A program made the position numbers and the translations under genes. Positions 18,123 to 27,914 of a stretch of DNA of 64,000 bases are shown in pieces; the first letter of the stretch is position 1, and each line of letters starts with the position of its first letter. The notes below the pieces were generated by a model, which was not told where the DNA came from, searched no databases, and saw only the letters and a program-made list of their open reading frames with translations. Origin of the DNA: Cyclobacteriaceae bacterium (GTDB taxonomy: Bacteria > Bacteroidota > Bacteroidia > Cytophagales > Cyclobacteriaceae); contig JAGQYI010000029.1 in the NCBI GenBank assembly GCA_020436165.1, forward strand, positions 186,001 to 250,000, given 5' to 3'.

Positions 18123-18776
18123 TTAGTCTTGCAAACGTAACTCTTTAACATACTTTACCAAAGCCTTCAATTCCTGTTCATTGTACTTATCTTTCATAGC
18201 AGGCATGGTGCTTTTGCCGTTATTGATGATATCAATAATCTGTTCACTATTCATCTGACTTTTTTGAAGATTGGCCGCACCGGATAATCCTGCCGTGCCA
18301 TCTGTGCCATGACAAACTGCACATTGTGCATTAAAAAGAGCCTTTCCGTGCAAACTTAGATCGTAGTTACGGGCATCAGGGTTCGTTATTACTTCTTCGG
18401 TAAATGCTTTTCTCTTTCCAAATTGCGCCACATATATTTCAGCAATTCCATAGGCCCCAATAAGCAGAAGGAACGACACAAAAGCGAGTATCTTCTTTTT
18501 CTTTCTGAAACCTACTATAGCTAGCGGAATAGCCACCAGCACAAAAAGCAGTTTAACAATAAACAAGAAGCCAAAATTGGCTACGTGAATAACCATAATA
18601 CCACCGGTAACAAGAAACAGAGTGCTGATTACGATCTCAGGAACTCTGATAAACTTACTAAACTTATCAAGTGCACCATCGCTTCCAATAAGCAATAGGA
18701 ACGTTTTAATGAGATAAATAAGAACGAAAAGTGTAACAACTAATCGGTGGGTATGGTATAGCGCTGTAAATAACAT
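18123..18776 (-). CDS. Membrane-anchored monoheme cytochrome c
   Basis: Residues 1-115 contain four hydrophobic helices. The periplasmic C-terminal domain carries one heme site, C152-AVC155-H156. A likely axial methionine lies in STMPAMKDKYNEQELKALVKYVKEL, the usual end of a class I cytochrome c. The N-terminal part resembles SirB-like membrane domains, which may bind a further heme or a quinol. It is probably an electron carrier facing the periplasm. The convergent neighbour ends at the adjacent base. Confidence 0.85.
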   Translation of the reverse strand: MLFTALYHTHRLVVTLFVLIYLIKTFLLLIGSDGALDKFSKFIRVPEIVISTLFLVTGGIMVIHVANFGFLFIVKLLFVLVAIPLAIVGFRKKKKILAFVSFLLLIGAYGIAEIYVAQFGKRKAFTEEVITNPDARNYDLSLHGKALFNAQCAVCHGTDGTAGLSGAANLQKSQMNSEQIIDIINNGKSTMPAMKDKYNEQELKALVKYVKELRLQD

Positions 18777-18839
18777 AAGGATAACGGTTTATTGTCTGTT
18801 CAAATAAATAGATAAATCTACTCTGTAGCAAATCGGTAA

Positions 18840-20030
18840 TCAGATTTTATAGCCTGCAACTCCTTTCATTCTCGGAAGCTTATCGAAAACAGCAAATTTA
18901 TAATCATAAGCCAGGATGCCCGTAAAAGGCAGTGAAATAAAATAGAGCAGGGCAATTACTCCATTTCCAACAAGTAAATACACAATAAATGCTTGTACCA
19001 GAAATAGAAGCGGAGCAATAATAAGATTCGAAGCTTTTTTCACTGAGCCATAAAAGTGTATGTCCGAAACCACTTTTTTAATGATCAGATTGAGTAAATA
19101 ATAGCTCGGATAGCTATTGATGTATCCGTAAATAAAAACAGGGAACATGAGAATGCGATAGGCCAAAGAAGGAGTAGGGGGGATAGGCTCAGCTTTGGCT
19201 TCATCCGAAATTTCTACCGGGTTGGAGGAATACTTGTCTTCCAATTGGGAAAGCAGTTCCTTATCAGCATTGAACTGCTCAATAAGATCATGCTTGGGAG
19301 TACGCTTATGTAGCCATTCGTTTTCTATTTGCTCATAGTATTCCGTTGGTCGAATGGAGAGCACTCTCTCATCCAATTTCTGATACAAGTCGTCAACAAG
19401 CTTTAAGTAAGCCTTATTAGGGTTTTCCTTATAGAGCGGAATATAGTCCTTCACATATATGGGTTCGCCATAATTCACGAGCATGTCGGAGCGAAAGCGC
19501 GTATGACGCCCATAATTGAGCCCAATGGGTACAACAGCAAGATCAAGATCAAAATTATTGGCTTCCATGGCCGCAAAGGCAATACGTGCAATTCCCTTTT
19601 GAAGTGGTCGTAAGGCACGTCTGAGGTTGTGATTGCCCTCTGCAAAAATTGTAAGTGGTGAATGCCCTCTGCTCAGGATACCCACACACTTATCGATAAT
19701 TTCATCGTTCTTGGCCACACTTCGAATACCGTCTCTAACACGATAGATAGGCAGCATTCTCAGGGATTCGAGCCAAAATCGTGCAGTTGCACTTTCAAAA
19801 ATATTGGCCCGTACCAGGTAATAAACACTCCGGGGTTGAGAGAATAGAATAACAAGTGCATCAAGAAATGCATTTTGATGGTTGGCAGCAAAAATCACCG
19901 GCCCTTTGTGTGGTATACCTTTATAATTAGCAACCTGCCACTGTCTAAAGTAAAAACGTATGAGAATGGAAAGTAAAAAATATAAGGTATTGTAATAAAC
20001 GTAATGTATTGTCTTTCGAATGCGCTTCAT
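18840..20030 (-). CDS. PlsC-like 1-acylglycerol-3-phosphate acyltransferase family protein
   Basis: An acyltransferase that adds a fatty acyl chain to a lysolipid at the inner membrane. The catalytic HX4D motif is ANHQNAFLDA at about residue 50, and the second motif reads FAEGNHNLRRALRPLQKG where FPEG is more usual. The N-terminus is hydrophobic. The C-terminal 120 residues hold two or three further membrane segments, making the protein longer (396 aa) than simple PlsC. The exact substrate is unknown. It lies 21 bases downstream of the symporter gene on the same strand. Confidence 0.85.
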   Translation of the reverse strand: MKRIRKTIHYVYYNTLYFLLSILIRFYFRQWQVANYKGIPHKGPVIFAANHQNAFLDALVILFSQPRSVYYLVRANIFESATARFWLESLRMLPIYRVRDGIRSVAKNDEIIDKCVGILSRGHSPLTIFAEGNHNLRRALRPLQKGIARIAFAAMEANNFDLDLAVVPIGLNYGRHTRFRSDMLVNYGEPIYVKDYIPLYKENPNKAYLKLVDDLYQKLDERVLSIRPTEYYEQIENEWLHKRTPKHDLIEQFNADKELLSQLEDKYSSNPVEISDEAKAEPIPPTPSLAYRILMFPVFIYGYINSYPSYYLLNLIIKKVVSDIHFYGSVKKASNLIIAPLLFLVQAFIVYLLVGNGVIALLYFISLPFTGILAYDYKFAVFDKLPRMKGVAGYKI

Positions 20031-20051
20031 AAAAATAGTGTATCCTTCAAC

Positions 20052-20972
20052 TTAGGCCTTGGCTGATTTAAACTTAAACAAATGACCTCGTGTAAAAATT
20101 AAACTCATAATAATTCCTGCGATTATATGCCAAATACCCCACCAGGCAGTTATAATAGCCATTCCTCCATTTCCTCCAAAAAAGCTAAAGATAATAACAA
20201 GGCCCAGGGCCGAATTTTGAATACCCGTTTCAATACTAATCGTCCTGCTATCCTCCTCTTTATTACCCATCAGTTTGCTGAACAGGTAACCGGTTCCCAG
20301 GGCGATGGCATTATGAAAAAACACCAGATAGATAATATAGTCGTAGTACTTGTAGAATATATCCAGGTTCTGAAGAAAAGAAACAGCTATAAAAGCAATA
20401 AGAATTAGAAATGAAATTATCTTGATTGGTTCAGCAATTTTGGAAGCCAGTTTCGAAAATTTATATTTAAACCATAAGCCTAGCAATAATGGTGCACCCA
20501 GAATGGTGAAGATGGTTTTGAGCATCTTAAAGGTCTCCATGCGTATCTCGCGCGACATATGCTCGCCCAGGTATAAGTTACTCCAAAACTCAAAGTTAAG
20601 CGGGGTAAAAAAGGACGCAACGATTGTAGCAATTGCCGTAAGACTTATGGAAAGAGCCACATTGCCTTTGCTTAGCTGGGAAAAAAAGTTAGAGACATTG
20701 CCTCCCGGGCAAGCTGCTACTAAGATCAATCCCAGTGCCAGCCCCTCTAACGGGCGAGTAAAGTAAACAAAGACAAACGTGAGTGCAGGTAATAGTATAA
20801 ACTGGCTCAAAAAACCCGTTAACACAGATTTTGGATTACGTGTAATCTCTTTAAAATTCTTGGTATCTATAGAAAGTGAGACCCCAAACATGATAAAGGC
20901 GAGGGCAAGGTTCAATACGAATAATCGATCCTCTGAAAAGTTGATATGTATGTCGGATAGTGCTCCTTTCAT
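20052..20972 (-). CDS. Bile acid:sodium symporter family transporter
   Basis: A 306-residue protein with about nine membrane helices. It carries the crossover motif of the BASS family (AACPGGNVSNFFSQLSKGNVALS) and a second inverted-repeat motif (ETGIQNSALGLVI). Family members take up organic acids with sodium. In bacteria the substrates include pantoate, pyruvate and others, and bile acids are not implied. It sits divergently from type III pantothenate kinase, so pantoate or pantothenate-type uptake is an attractive but unproven idea. Confidence 0.85.
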   Translation of the reverse strand: MKGALSDIHINFSEDRLFVLNLALAFIMFGVSLSIDTKNFKEITRNPKSVLTGFLSQFILLPALTFVFVYFTRPLEGLALGLILVAACPGGNVSNFFSQLSKGNVALSISLTAIATIVASFFTPLNFEFWSNLYLGEHMSREIRMETFKMLKTIFTILGAPLLLGLWFKYKFSKLASKIAEPIKIISFLILIAFIAVSFLQNLDIFYKYYDYIIYLVFFHNAIALGTGYLFSKLMGNKEEDSRTISIETGIQNSALGLVIIFSFFGGNGGMAIITAWWGIWHIIAGIIMSLIFTRGHLFKFKSAKA

Positions 20973-21044
20973 AAGATGCTGCGCACAAATATATCTTTTT
21001 TGGCAAAATAGTATTTATACTTACACATCCATTCCACAAAAACC

Positions 21045-21812
21045 ATGTTTGTAGCCGTTGATATAGGAAACTCGAATATTACTGTAGGTCTGAAAAAGGA
21101 GGATAAATGGCAGGAATACAGATTTCCAACACATTCCGAACAACCCTTATTGCTACTAAGAGAGCAAATTAAGTTGCTGGATTTGAGCAAGTTAAGAGGA
21201 GTTGGCATAAGCTCCGTTGTACCGTCCGTTACTCCATTGGTACGTTCTGAAATTGAACTGTTGTTTGGAATGAACCCTGTGGTCGTCAATAAACGACATT
21301 ACCAATACCTTCCTGTTGAACCGGATAATCCTGATGAGCTGGGCAGTGATTTACTGGTAAACAGTTTGGCGGCCAGCAAATTGTGTGGTCAAAACGATTG
21401 TCTTATTGTGGATTTTGGCACTGCACTAACCTACACGTACATTGATGTAAAAGGAGCTATAAAGGGAGTTTCCATAGCGCCTGGTATTAATACAGCCTTA
21501 AAGGCTCTGAGCCAGAATGCAGCTCAATTGCCTCAAATTACGCCCACATTGCCTGAAAAAGCTCTTGGAACAGATACCGTTTCTGCCATTAAAGCTGGCA
21601 CTATCTGGGGGTTTGTCGGCCAGGTTTCATTCATGATTAATAAGATAAAGGAGGAAAACAACCCCAATCTAAAGACAATCGCCACAGGAGGGCTCTCTCA
21701 TGTGCTTAAACCACTCGACAAGGTTTTCGATCACATTGACCGCCACCTTACGCTAAATGGCATAGAAGTATACCATGATATCGTTAAGGCTGCGATGAGG
21801 CCAAACGGGTAG
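21045..21812 (+). CDS. coaX: Type III pantothenate kinase
   Basis: Phosphorylates pantothenate, the first committed step of coenzyme A synthesis. ASKHA-fold motifs are visible: phosphate 1 FVAVDIGNSNITVGL, the family signature DELGSDLLVNSLAASKL (GSD where GAD is usual), LIVDFGTALTYTYID, and ISIAPGIN-type VSIAPGINTALKAL. It has 255 residues. The 3' end overlaps the convergent heme A synthase gene by 29 bases. Confidence 0.93.
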   Translation: MFVAVDIGNSNITVGLKKEDKWQEYRFPTHSEQPLLLLREQIKLLDLSKLRGVGISSVVPSVTPLVRSEIELLFGMNPVVVNKRHYQYLPVEPDNPDELGSDLLVNSLAASKLCGQNDCLIVDFGTALTYTYIDVKGAIKGVSIAPGINTALKALSQNAAQLPQITPTLPEKALGTDTVSAIKAGTIWGFVGQVSFMINKIKEENNPNLKTIATGGLSHVLKPLDKVFDHIDRHLTLNGIEVYHDIVKAAMRPNG

Positions 21813-22818
21813 AGTGCATGGTATATACCCAGGCTAGGAGTGTTAATAAAGCTCCCAACTGATGCAAAACAGCCAGTACAATGGGTACCGAATAAAGCAA
21901 GGTAAAGATGCCTAAAAGCGCCTGAAGCGAAATCATTCCAAATAGCAACCCAAAACTTAACCGTTGTCGGTCGGTAAGAGAAGGATAGTAGACAATTGCC
22001 ATCATCAGGGTGAATACCCAAACGGTTATGCCAAGCCATCGATGAATAAACTGAACCCCTGCAACCGTATCGATCCATGCCAGCCAGCCTTGCTGTTGCA
22101 AACTTTCATGAATAACGTTTGGAAGCCATTCTCCATTCATGGTGGGGAATGTAGGATAGAAGAGACCGGCTTTCAACCCTGCAACAAAGGCTCCAAAAAC
22201 AATTTGCAAAATCAGCAAACCCAAAAGTACGCGAAGTATAGGCCGGTAGTAGGTTGCATGTACCTTATTGGCCACTGGCCAGCCAATTTTCAATGCCAGA
22301 TCAATAATCATCGCAAAAAGGGTGAAGGCTGTTATCAGGTGGGCAGCCAGGCGGTAGTGACTTACATGCGGATTGTTCACCAGTCCGCTTTTAACCATAA
22401 ACCATCCTAAAAAGCCCTGAAAAGCACCCAGAGCCAAAATAAGAAGTAGTTTGCCAATAAGTGCTTTGCTCAACCGCTTGCGAATAAGAAAGTAAAAGAA
22501 GGGTATGATAAAGACCAATCCAATCACTCTTCCCAAGAGCCTGTGAAGGTATTCCCACCAAAAAATTGATTTGAAATCGCTTAATGTGTAATGGATATTA
22601 AGCTTTTGATACTCAGGGAATTGTTTATATTTTTCGAAAGTTGCCTGCCAGGCTTGTTCATTCATAGGAGGCACGGCACCCATAATTAATTTCCATTCTA
22701 CCATCGACAATCCCGACTGCGTTAGCCGGGTAATTCCTCCAATCACAACCATGGAGGCTACTAAAAATGCTCCTGTTAGAAGCCATACCACAATGGCTCT
22801 AGTTGATTTTTCCTTCAT
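21784..22818 (-). CDS. ctaA: Heme A synthase (COX15/CtaA family)
   Basis: Oxidises heme O to heme A for cytochrome c oxidase. A 344-residue protein with eight membrane helices. It carries the family histidines in WWEYLHRLLGRVIGL, HVSHYRLAAHLITAF, QFIHRWLGITVW and VLHQLGALLTLL. The N-terminal GGITRLTQSGLSMVEWK is a strong hallmark. The insert length fits the COX15 type rather than the Bacillus type. It implies an aa3-type terminal oxidase elsewhere in the genome. The last 29 bases overlap coaX on the other strand. Confidence 0.95.
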   Translation of the reverse strand: MKEKSTRAIVVWLLTGAFLVASMVVIGGITRLTQSGLSMVEWKLIMGAVPPMNEQAWQATFEKYKQFPEYQKLNIHYTLSDFKSIFWWEYLHRLLGRVIGLVFIIPFFYFLIRKRLSKALIGKLLLILALGAFQGFLGWFMVKSGLVNNPHVSHYRLAAHLITAFTLFAMIIDLALKIGWPVANKVHATYYRPILRVLLGLLILQIVFGAFVAGLKAGLFYPTFPTMNGEWLPNVIHESLQQQGWLAWIDTVAGVQFIHRWLGITVWVFTLMMAIVYYPSLTDRQRLSFGLLFGMISLQALLGIFTLLYSVPIVLAVLHQLGALLTLLAWVYTMHSTRLASSQP

Positions 22819-22851
22819 GCTGGCAAATGTAGAACAGCAATTGGAAACACT

Positions 22852-23406
22852 CTACTTTTGAAGTTTAAAAAGGTTTACACCAATGTAAAATTGTACCGAA
22901 TAGGTGTTGGCTGTTTGCACCACAATAAGGTCAGGTCGCTCTATTATATTCTTGAGACCATTAGAAAAGCGCAGGCCGGTAACAAACCGCTCCGTAGGAA
23001 AGAACTCAAAAGTGAGAAGAAAGGCATAATTCGAATGATAAATTACTTCCCTGGCCTGGTTGGTTCCGCCCAGCAAAAAACCGTATTGCCCACCAATAGA
23101 TAAGCTAAAGCTTGTAGTGAAATCGAACCCAACAAGCAGTGGAATATTTAAGTAATCGAGGCGTTGGTTTTTGTACCCTTCCTGAGAAAAAGCAATACCA
23201 GGTTTTATCGACCAACCGAGGTCACCCACATAATGCTTGTAGGATATACCGGTGTTGAACCCCAGCTTGCCATCTGGATTTATGCTATTTGTGCTGCTTA
23301 CACTGGAGTAATTCAATCCTCCATGAACCGAAAACCTGTTCTGAGCATGCAACGAAACCAGGGACACCAACAAACCTAAAACCAATGTAAGGGCACATTT
23401 TTTCAT
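22852..23406 (-). CDS. Outer-membrane beta-barrel protein (PorT-like)
   Basis: The start is placed at the ATG at 23406 because it begins a clean signal peptide (KKCALTLVLGLLVSLVSLHAQ). An upstream in-frame ATG at 23475 would add an unlikely hydrophobic stretch. The mature protein of about 164 residues alternates in beta-strands (RFSVHGGLNYSSVSS, WSIKPGIAFSQEGY, FTTSFSLSIGGQYGFLLGG), as in the small outer-membrane barrels abundant in Bacteroidota. Function unknown. It lies 33 bases upstream of ctaA on the same strand. Confidence 0.75.
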   Translation of the reverse strand: MKKCALTLVLGLLVSLVSLHAQNRFSVHGGLNYSSVSSTNSINPDGKLGFNTGISYKHYVGDLGWSIKPGIAFSQEGYKNQRLDYLNIPLLVGFDFTTSFSLSIGGQYGFLLGGTNQAREVIYHSNYAFLLTFEFFPTERFVTGLRFSNGLKNIIERPDLIVVQTANTYSVQFYIGVNLFKLQK

Positions 23407-23545
23407 AAAACTAAATGTAGCAAAGAAAAAACGAACCAATGCACAAACTAAGCAAAGAATTAGGCCTATTTGCATCTATTGCCTATTTTCGGGGCTATAT
23501 TTTGGTAAGACAATCGGTAGATTCGTCCCGGATTGTATGTTACTT

Positions 23546-23577
23546 TTTGTATGCAGTGTTTATTAATGCTAACTTTA
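23546..23577 (+). promoter_or_regulatory. Putative promoter of the 204-aa gene
   Basis: TTTG at 23546-23549 and TAACTTTA at 23570-23577 are separated by 20 bases. This fits the Bacteroidota promoter pattern with one mismatch in the -7 box, and gives a start roughly 10 bases before the ATG at 23594. Confidence 0.45.
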
Positions 23578-23593
23578 AATAAAAAGAACAGAA

Positions 23594-24208
23594 ATGTTTA
23601 CTGAAAACGAAGTAAGTGCTCTGATCAACTTCCCTCATATTAAGGAAGAAACAGCCAAGCTGAAAAGGCGATTTATTCAGGAAGAAGCTGAATTCCTTGA
23701 AATCAGCGACCATGATTTTCTATCGCTCGTTCTGTTAACTCCGTCAATTGGGCTTGCCTTAGCCAATGGGAGTGTTAGCTTGTTTGAAGAAATGGCCCTG
23801 AACAAGAAAGCCAGAAAGCTTTCTAAAGGGGGATATTGGATGAAAAAGGATCCGGTTGTATTTGCCATGGAGCATCTGATTGACGGATACGACAAATGGT
23901 CGTCTATTTTTTATGACCACATTCAGATGCTGATGGAAAAAACCATTGATGTGGGTAGCCTGAAGGATCAGGCTTTCAAGCTGAATGAAGTAAATGAGGA
24001 GAATCAGTGCATGCAAGTGCTTAAATCACCCTTTATTATTATACGGTTCTTAACTTCCTTTTTCATGAATGACGAAGAGGAAGATATTCTTGCCGACAGA
24101 AAAATATCAAAAGTTGAATATGACAAACTTCTGGAGATAGCAGAACAATTAGGCCTTTTAGACATACCTATCTTCCAAATTTATCGTTCCAAACTTATCG
24201 TTAAATAG
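23594..24208 (+). CDS. Hypothetical protein (204 aa)
   Basis: Not recognised. It is an acidic, largely helical soluble protein without signal peptide or membrane helix (for example EEMALNKKARKLSKGGYWMKKDPVVFAMEHLIDGYDKW). It is followed after 20 bases by a beta-barrel gene on the same strand and preceded by its own promoter-like sequence. The codon pattern looks like that of its neighbours. Function unknown. Confidence 0.7.
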   Translation: MFTENEVSALINFPHIKEETAKLKRRFIQEEAEFLEISDHDFLSLVLLTPSIGLALANGSVSLFEEMALNKKARKLSKGGYWMKKDPVVFAMEHLIDGYDKWSSIFYDHIQMLMEKTIDVGSLKDQAFKLNEVNEENQCMQVLKSPFIIIRFLTSFFMNDEEEDILADRKISKVEYDKLLEIAEQLGLLDIPIFQIYRSKLIVK

Positions 24209-24228
24209 AAGAACGATCAATTGAATTT

Positions 24229-25248
24229 ATGCGCAACCTGCTAGCTGTATGTTTACTTATCATTGGAGGGATACTTCCAACCTGGGGACAATCGTCCTAT
24301 GGTGGCGGTGATCCTTCGTTAGAGGCTAAAGGGTTTCGTAACTTTTTAGGCAATTTTTCCCTTCATGTAAGTTCCGGTTATGGGGTTACGTTCTACAGCC
24401 ACGAAATCAATGGTCCGGGAATACTTCAGGTAAAAGATAGTACAGCTTTTCTTTTCGATAACTTTTATGTTATATCCGATACGTTAGATGCAGGATACTC
24501 CAACTGGGTGAATAATGCGCAGGCGGCACCGGGTATTCCTGTTGGTGACGAGGATTTCCTCTTAGGAACAGATACACTGGCCGTTAAATACAAGGCCACG
24601 GGAGGAAGCATTCCTATCTCATTGGCAGTAAGTTATACCTATGACCGTTACCGCTTTGGAGTTGGTTTTACCTACGAACAGGCATTTTCAACCAAATATT
24701 ATCCTTCCATATTACCGGGCGATCTCCAACCTTTTAAAACCAATTATGCCACTTCTTCCATATCCAGGTATTATTTGTACGTAGGAGGGGAGGTTTTCAG
24801 ATCCATGCGCCACACCATTGCCGTAGATGCAACATTGGGAACCTTCAAATTTGGTAAGAAGCACTACAATCCGGATCAGATCAAAACAAAACTGTTCTTT
24901 AATTTAGGAGTTTCGTTTGAGCGGTCACTTTCCGAGTATTTTAAGGTGTATGTACGGCCATCTGCGGAACTTAAGAACTACAGCCTTACGGTTCCCGGGC
25001 TGGATTACAAGATAAATCATTTCATGCCAGCATTTTATTTGAATGTAGGGGCTATTCTACGAATGCCCGACCTGCACAAATGCCCGATATCTTCGTGTAA
25101 TACACAACGAAATCACCCACATGGAGACAAGCTTTACCGAAGCAGGATGCATCCATTCTGGAAGTGGCAGAACCCAAATTATGGCCAGAATTATCCTCAA
25201 TTGGTGAAATACAAAGGAAGAAATAAAAAGAAACTGAATCCCTATTAA
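24229..25248 (+). CDS. Secreted, probably outer-membrane beta-barrel protein
   Basis: The signal peptide is RNLLAVCLLIIGGILPTWGQ. The mature part is rich in alternating strands (FSLHVSSGYGVTFYSHEIN, LAVSYTYDRYRFGVGFTYEQAF, HTIAVDATLGTFKFGKKHY, EYFKVYVRPSAELKNYSLTV). A basic, aromatic C-terminal tail follows (about 300-339) with two CPISSC-like cysteines just before it. This suggests an outer-membrane barrel with a tail in the periplasm. Function unknown. It shares a strand with the 204-aa gene upstream and lies 124 bases before gyrA. Confidence 0.7.
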   Translation: MRNLLAVCLLIIGGILPTWGQSSYGGGDPSLEAKGFRNFLGNFSLHVSSGYGVTFYSHEINGPGILQVKDSTAFLFDNFYVISDTLDAGYSNWVNNAQAAPGIPVGDEDFLLGTDTLAVKYKATGGSIPISLAVSYTYDRYRFGVGFTYEQAFSTKYYPSILPGDLQPFKTNYATSSISRYYLYVGGEVFRSMRHTIAVDATLGTFKFGKKHYNPDQIKTKLFFNLGVSFERSLSEYFKVYVRPSAELKNYSLTVPGLDYKINHFMPAFYLNVGAILRMPDLHKCPISSCNTQRNHPHGDKLYRSRMHPFWKWQNPNYGQNYPQLVKYKGRNKKKLNPY

Positions 25249-25308
25249 ATTTTTTCCTTAAAAATTCCTGTTTTAAAGCTTTTTAAGCAGTTTTTTATCG
25301 TTTGCCGA

Positions 25309-25342
25309 GTTGCTCAATTACGGATAATTATTTGTAAATTTG
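25309..25342 (+). promoter_or_regulatory. Putative gyrA promoter
   Basis: GTTG at 25309-25312 and a perfect -7 box TAAATTTG at 25335-25342 are separated by 22 bases. This would give a leader of about 25 nt before the gyrA ATG. The -33 box is imperfect and the spacer one base longer than the consensus. Confidence 0.45.
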
Positions 25343-25372
25343 AGCGCAATTTTAATGAACAAATCTCAGTAA

Positions 25373-27910
25373 ATGGCAGAGGACGAGAATGAGGAGCAAT
25401 TTGGCTCAGAGACGATAATTCCAATTAACATAGAGGATGAGATGAGAGGCGCCTACATCGACTATTCGATGTCGGTTATCATCTCGAGAGCACTACCCGA
25501 TGTACGTGACGGTTTAAAGCCTGTGCATCGAAGGGTTTTGTATGGAATGCTCGATTTAGGTGTAACTTATAACAAACCATATAAAAAGTCGGCAAGGATT
25601 GTAGGGGAGGTACTTGGTAAGTATCACCCACATGGTGATTCTTCTGTGTACGACACCATGGTGCGTATGGCCCAGGAATGGTCGCTGCGTTACCCATTGG
25701 TAGATGGGCAAGGAAACTTTGGTTCGATAGATGGCGATTCTCCGGCAGCAATGCGTTATACGGAAGCTCGCTTAAAACGAATAGCAGACGAGCTGCTTAC
25801 GGATATCAATAAAGACACTGTTGACTTTCAGCTCAACTTTGATGACTCGCTGAAAGAACCTTCGGTATTGCCGGCTAAGCTGCCCAACCTGTTGCTTAAC
25901 GGTACTTCCGGTATTGCGGTGGGGATGGCAACCAACATGCCGCCTCACAACCTCAGAGAAGTAGCATCCGGAATAACAGCTTACATCGATAATAATGACA
26001 TTACGATTGATGAGCTTATGGAGCATGTTACGGCTCCGGATTTCCCCACCGGTGCAACCATATATGGTTACACAGGAGTACGATCAGCATTTGAGACAGG
26101 CAGAGGACGAATTGTACTTCGTGCAAAAGCGCATTTTTATACCACCAAAACCGGTAAAGAGCAGATCATTGTTACCGAAATACCTTATATGGTTAACAAG
26201 GCTTCGATGATCGAGAAAACAGCTGCCCTTATCAACGATAAGAAGATTGAAGGTATATCGGATATTCGGGACGAGTCGGACCGAAAAGGGATGCGCGTTG
26301 TATACGATCTGAAAAAAGATGCTATTCCAAATATTGTTCTTAATAATCTTTATAAGTATACTCAACTTCAGTCATCGTTTGGTGTAAACAATATTGCTCT
26401 TGTAAAAGGCAAACCGGAGATGCTCAATCTCAAGGACCTGATCAGGCATTATGTGGACCACCGCCATGAAGTAGTTATCCGCAGGACGCAATACGAGCTG
26501 AACGAAGCCGAAAAACGAGCTCACATTCTGGAAGGGTACCTGATCGCGTTGGATCATCTGGATGAGGTAATAGCCCTGATCCGTAGCTCACGTGATCCGG
26601 AGATCGCCAAAAATGGCTTGATGAAGCAATTCAAGCTGAGTGAAATTCAAGCCAAGGCAATACTTGAAATGCGCTTGCAACGACTGACAGGTCTGGAGCG
26701 AGAGAAAATACAGAACGAGTACAAGGAAATTCAGGAAACCATTGCACGGTTGAAAGAGATCCTTGACAATGAATCCATTCGTATGGGCATTATCAAAGAT
26801 GAGTTGGCAGAAGTTGCCGAGCGTTTTGGTGATGAAAGACGAACAGACATTGAACATGCTGCTGATGACCTGACAGCAGAAGACATGATACCTGACGAAG
26901 AGATGGTGCTCACGATCTCTCACGAGGGCTACATTAAACGAACGGCTCTTAAGGAATACAGGACGCAGGGAAGAGGTGGAGTGGGTTCCAAAGGGGTTAC
27001 AACCAAAGATGACGACTTTACCGAGCACTTATTTGTGGCTACCAACCATAATTATCTGCTGATTTTCACAGAATCGGGTAAAGTATTCTGGAAAAAAGTA
27101 TGGCAGATACCTGAAGGTGGTAAAACAAGTAAAGGGCGAGCCATTCAAAACCTGATTAATATTGAAATTGAGGACAGCGTAAAGGCAGTTATTAATGTGA
27201 AAAGCCTTACTGACGAGGACTACATTAACAATAACTACATCATCATGTGTACCGAAAACGGTACCATCAAAAAGACCTCGCTGGAAGCCTACTCTCGTCC
27301 AAGAACCAATGGAATTAATGCCATAAACATTGCAGAAGGCGATCAGTTGCTTTCTGTGGCTCTTACCAATGGCGACAACCATATCATTATTGCCAACAAT
27401 AAAGGCCTGGCCATTCACTTCCATGAAACGGATGTGCGGCCTATGGGCAGAACGGCAACCGGTGTGCGTGCCATGCGCATGGATACCGACCAAAATAAGG
27501 TGATTGGTATGGTTTGTGTAGCCCGTGAAGATGCTACCTTGCTGGTGGTGTCCGAAAAAGGGTACGGAAAACGCTCTGAAGTAGGAGAATACAGGATCAC
27601 CAAACGTGGTGGTAAAGGAGTGAAGGCAATGAGTATTACCGATAAAACAGGGGCTTTAGTAGCAATTAAAGAAGTGCTTGATAATGATCAACTTATGATC
27701 ATTAATAAATCGGGAATAACCATCCGTATGGATCTCGAAAATATTCGTGTAATGGGTCGTGCCACCCAGGGAGTTAAGCTTATTCGTCTGAACGAAGGAG
27801 ATGAAATCTCTTCCGTTGCCAAGATCGAACAAATAGAAGGTGATGAAGAAGAAGGGGCTGAAAACCAAAACGGTGAAACAAATGAAGAGTCAACAAATAC
27901 AAATGAATAA
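25373..27910 (+). CDS. gyrA: DNA gyrase subunit A
   Basis: Type IIA topoisomerase subunit that breaks and rejoins DNA and, with GyrB, introduces negative supercoils. The catalytic Tyr129 lies in [10 protein letters not shown]. The quinolone region [15 protein letters not shown] carries Ser90 and Asp94, the wild-type states at the positions matching E. coli Ser83 and Asp87. A GyrA-box-like [10 protein letters not shown] marks the start of the C-terminal wrapping domain, so it is gyrase rather than ParC. It has 845 residues with an acidic C-terminal tail, as usual. A TPR gene follows after 4 bases. Confidence 0.97.
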   Translation: MAEDENEEQFGSETIIPINIEDEMRGAYIDYSMSVIISRALPDVRDGLKPVHRRVLYGMLDLGVTYNKPYKKSARIVGEVLGKYHPHGDSSVYDTMVRMAQEWSLRYPLVDGQGNFGSIDGDSPAAMRYTEARLKRIADELLTDINKDTVDFQLNFDDSLKEPSVLPAKLPNLLLNGTSGIAVGMATNMPPHNLREVASGITAYIDNNDITIDELMEHVTAPDFPTGATIYGYTGVRSAFETGRGRIVLRAKAHFYTTKTGKEQIIVTEIPYMVNKASMIEKTAALINDKKIEGISDIRDESDRKGMRVVYDLKKDAIPNIVLNNLYKYTQLQSSFGVNNIALVKGKPEMLNLKDLIRHYVDHRHEVVIRRTQYELNEAEKRAHILEGYLIALDHLDEVIALIRSSRDPEIAKNGLMKQFKLSEIQAKAILEMRLQRLTGLEREKIQNEYKEIQETIARLKEILDNESIRMGIIKDELAEVAERFGDERRTDIEHAADDLTAEDMIPDEEMVLTISHEGYIKRTALKEYRTQGRGGVGSKGVTTKDDDFTEHLFVATNHNYLLIFTESGKVFWKKVWQIPEGGKTSKGRAIQNLINIEIEDSVKAVINVKSLTDEDYINNNYIIMCTENGTIKKTSLEAYSRPRTNGINAINIAEGDQLLSVALTNGDNHIIIANNKGLAIHFHETDVRPMGRTATGVRAMRMDTDQNKVIGMVCVAREDATLLVVSEKGYGKRSEVGEYRITKRGGKGVKAMSITDKTGALVAIKEVLDNDQLMIINKSGITIRMDLENIRVMGRATQGVKLIRLNEGDEISSVAKIEQIEGDEEEGAENQNGETNEESTNTNE

Positions 27911-27914
27911 ACAA

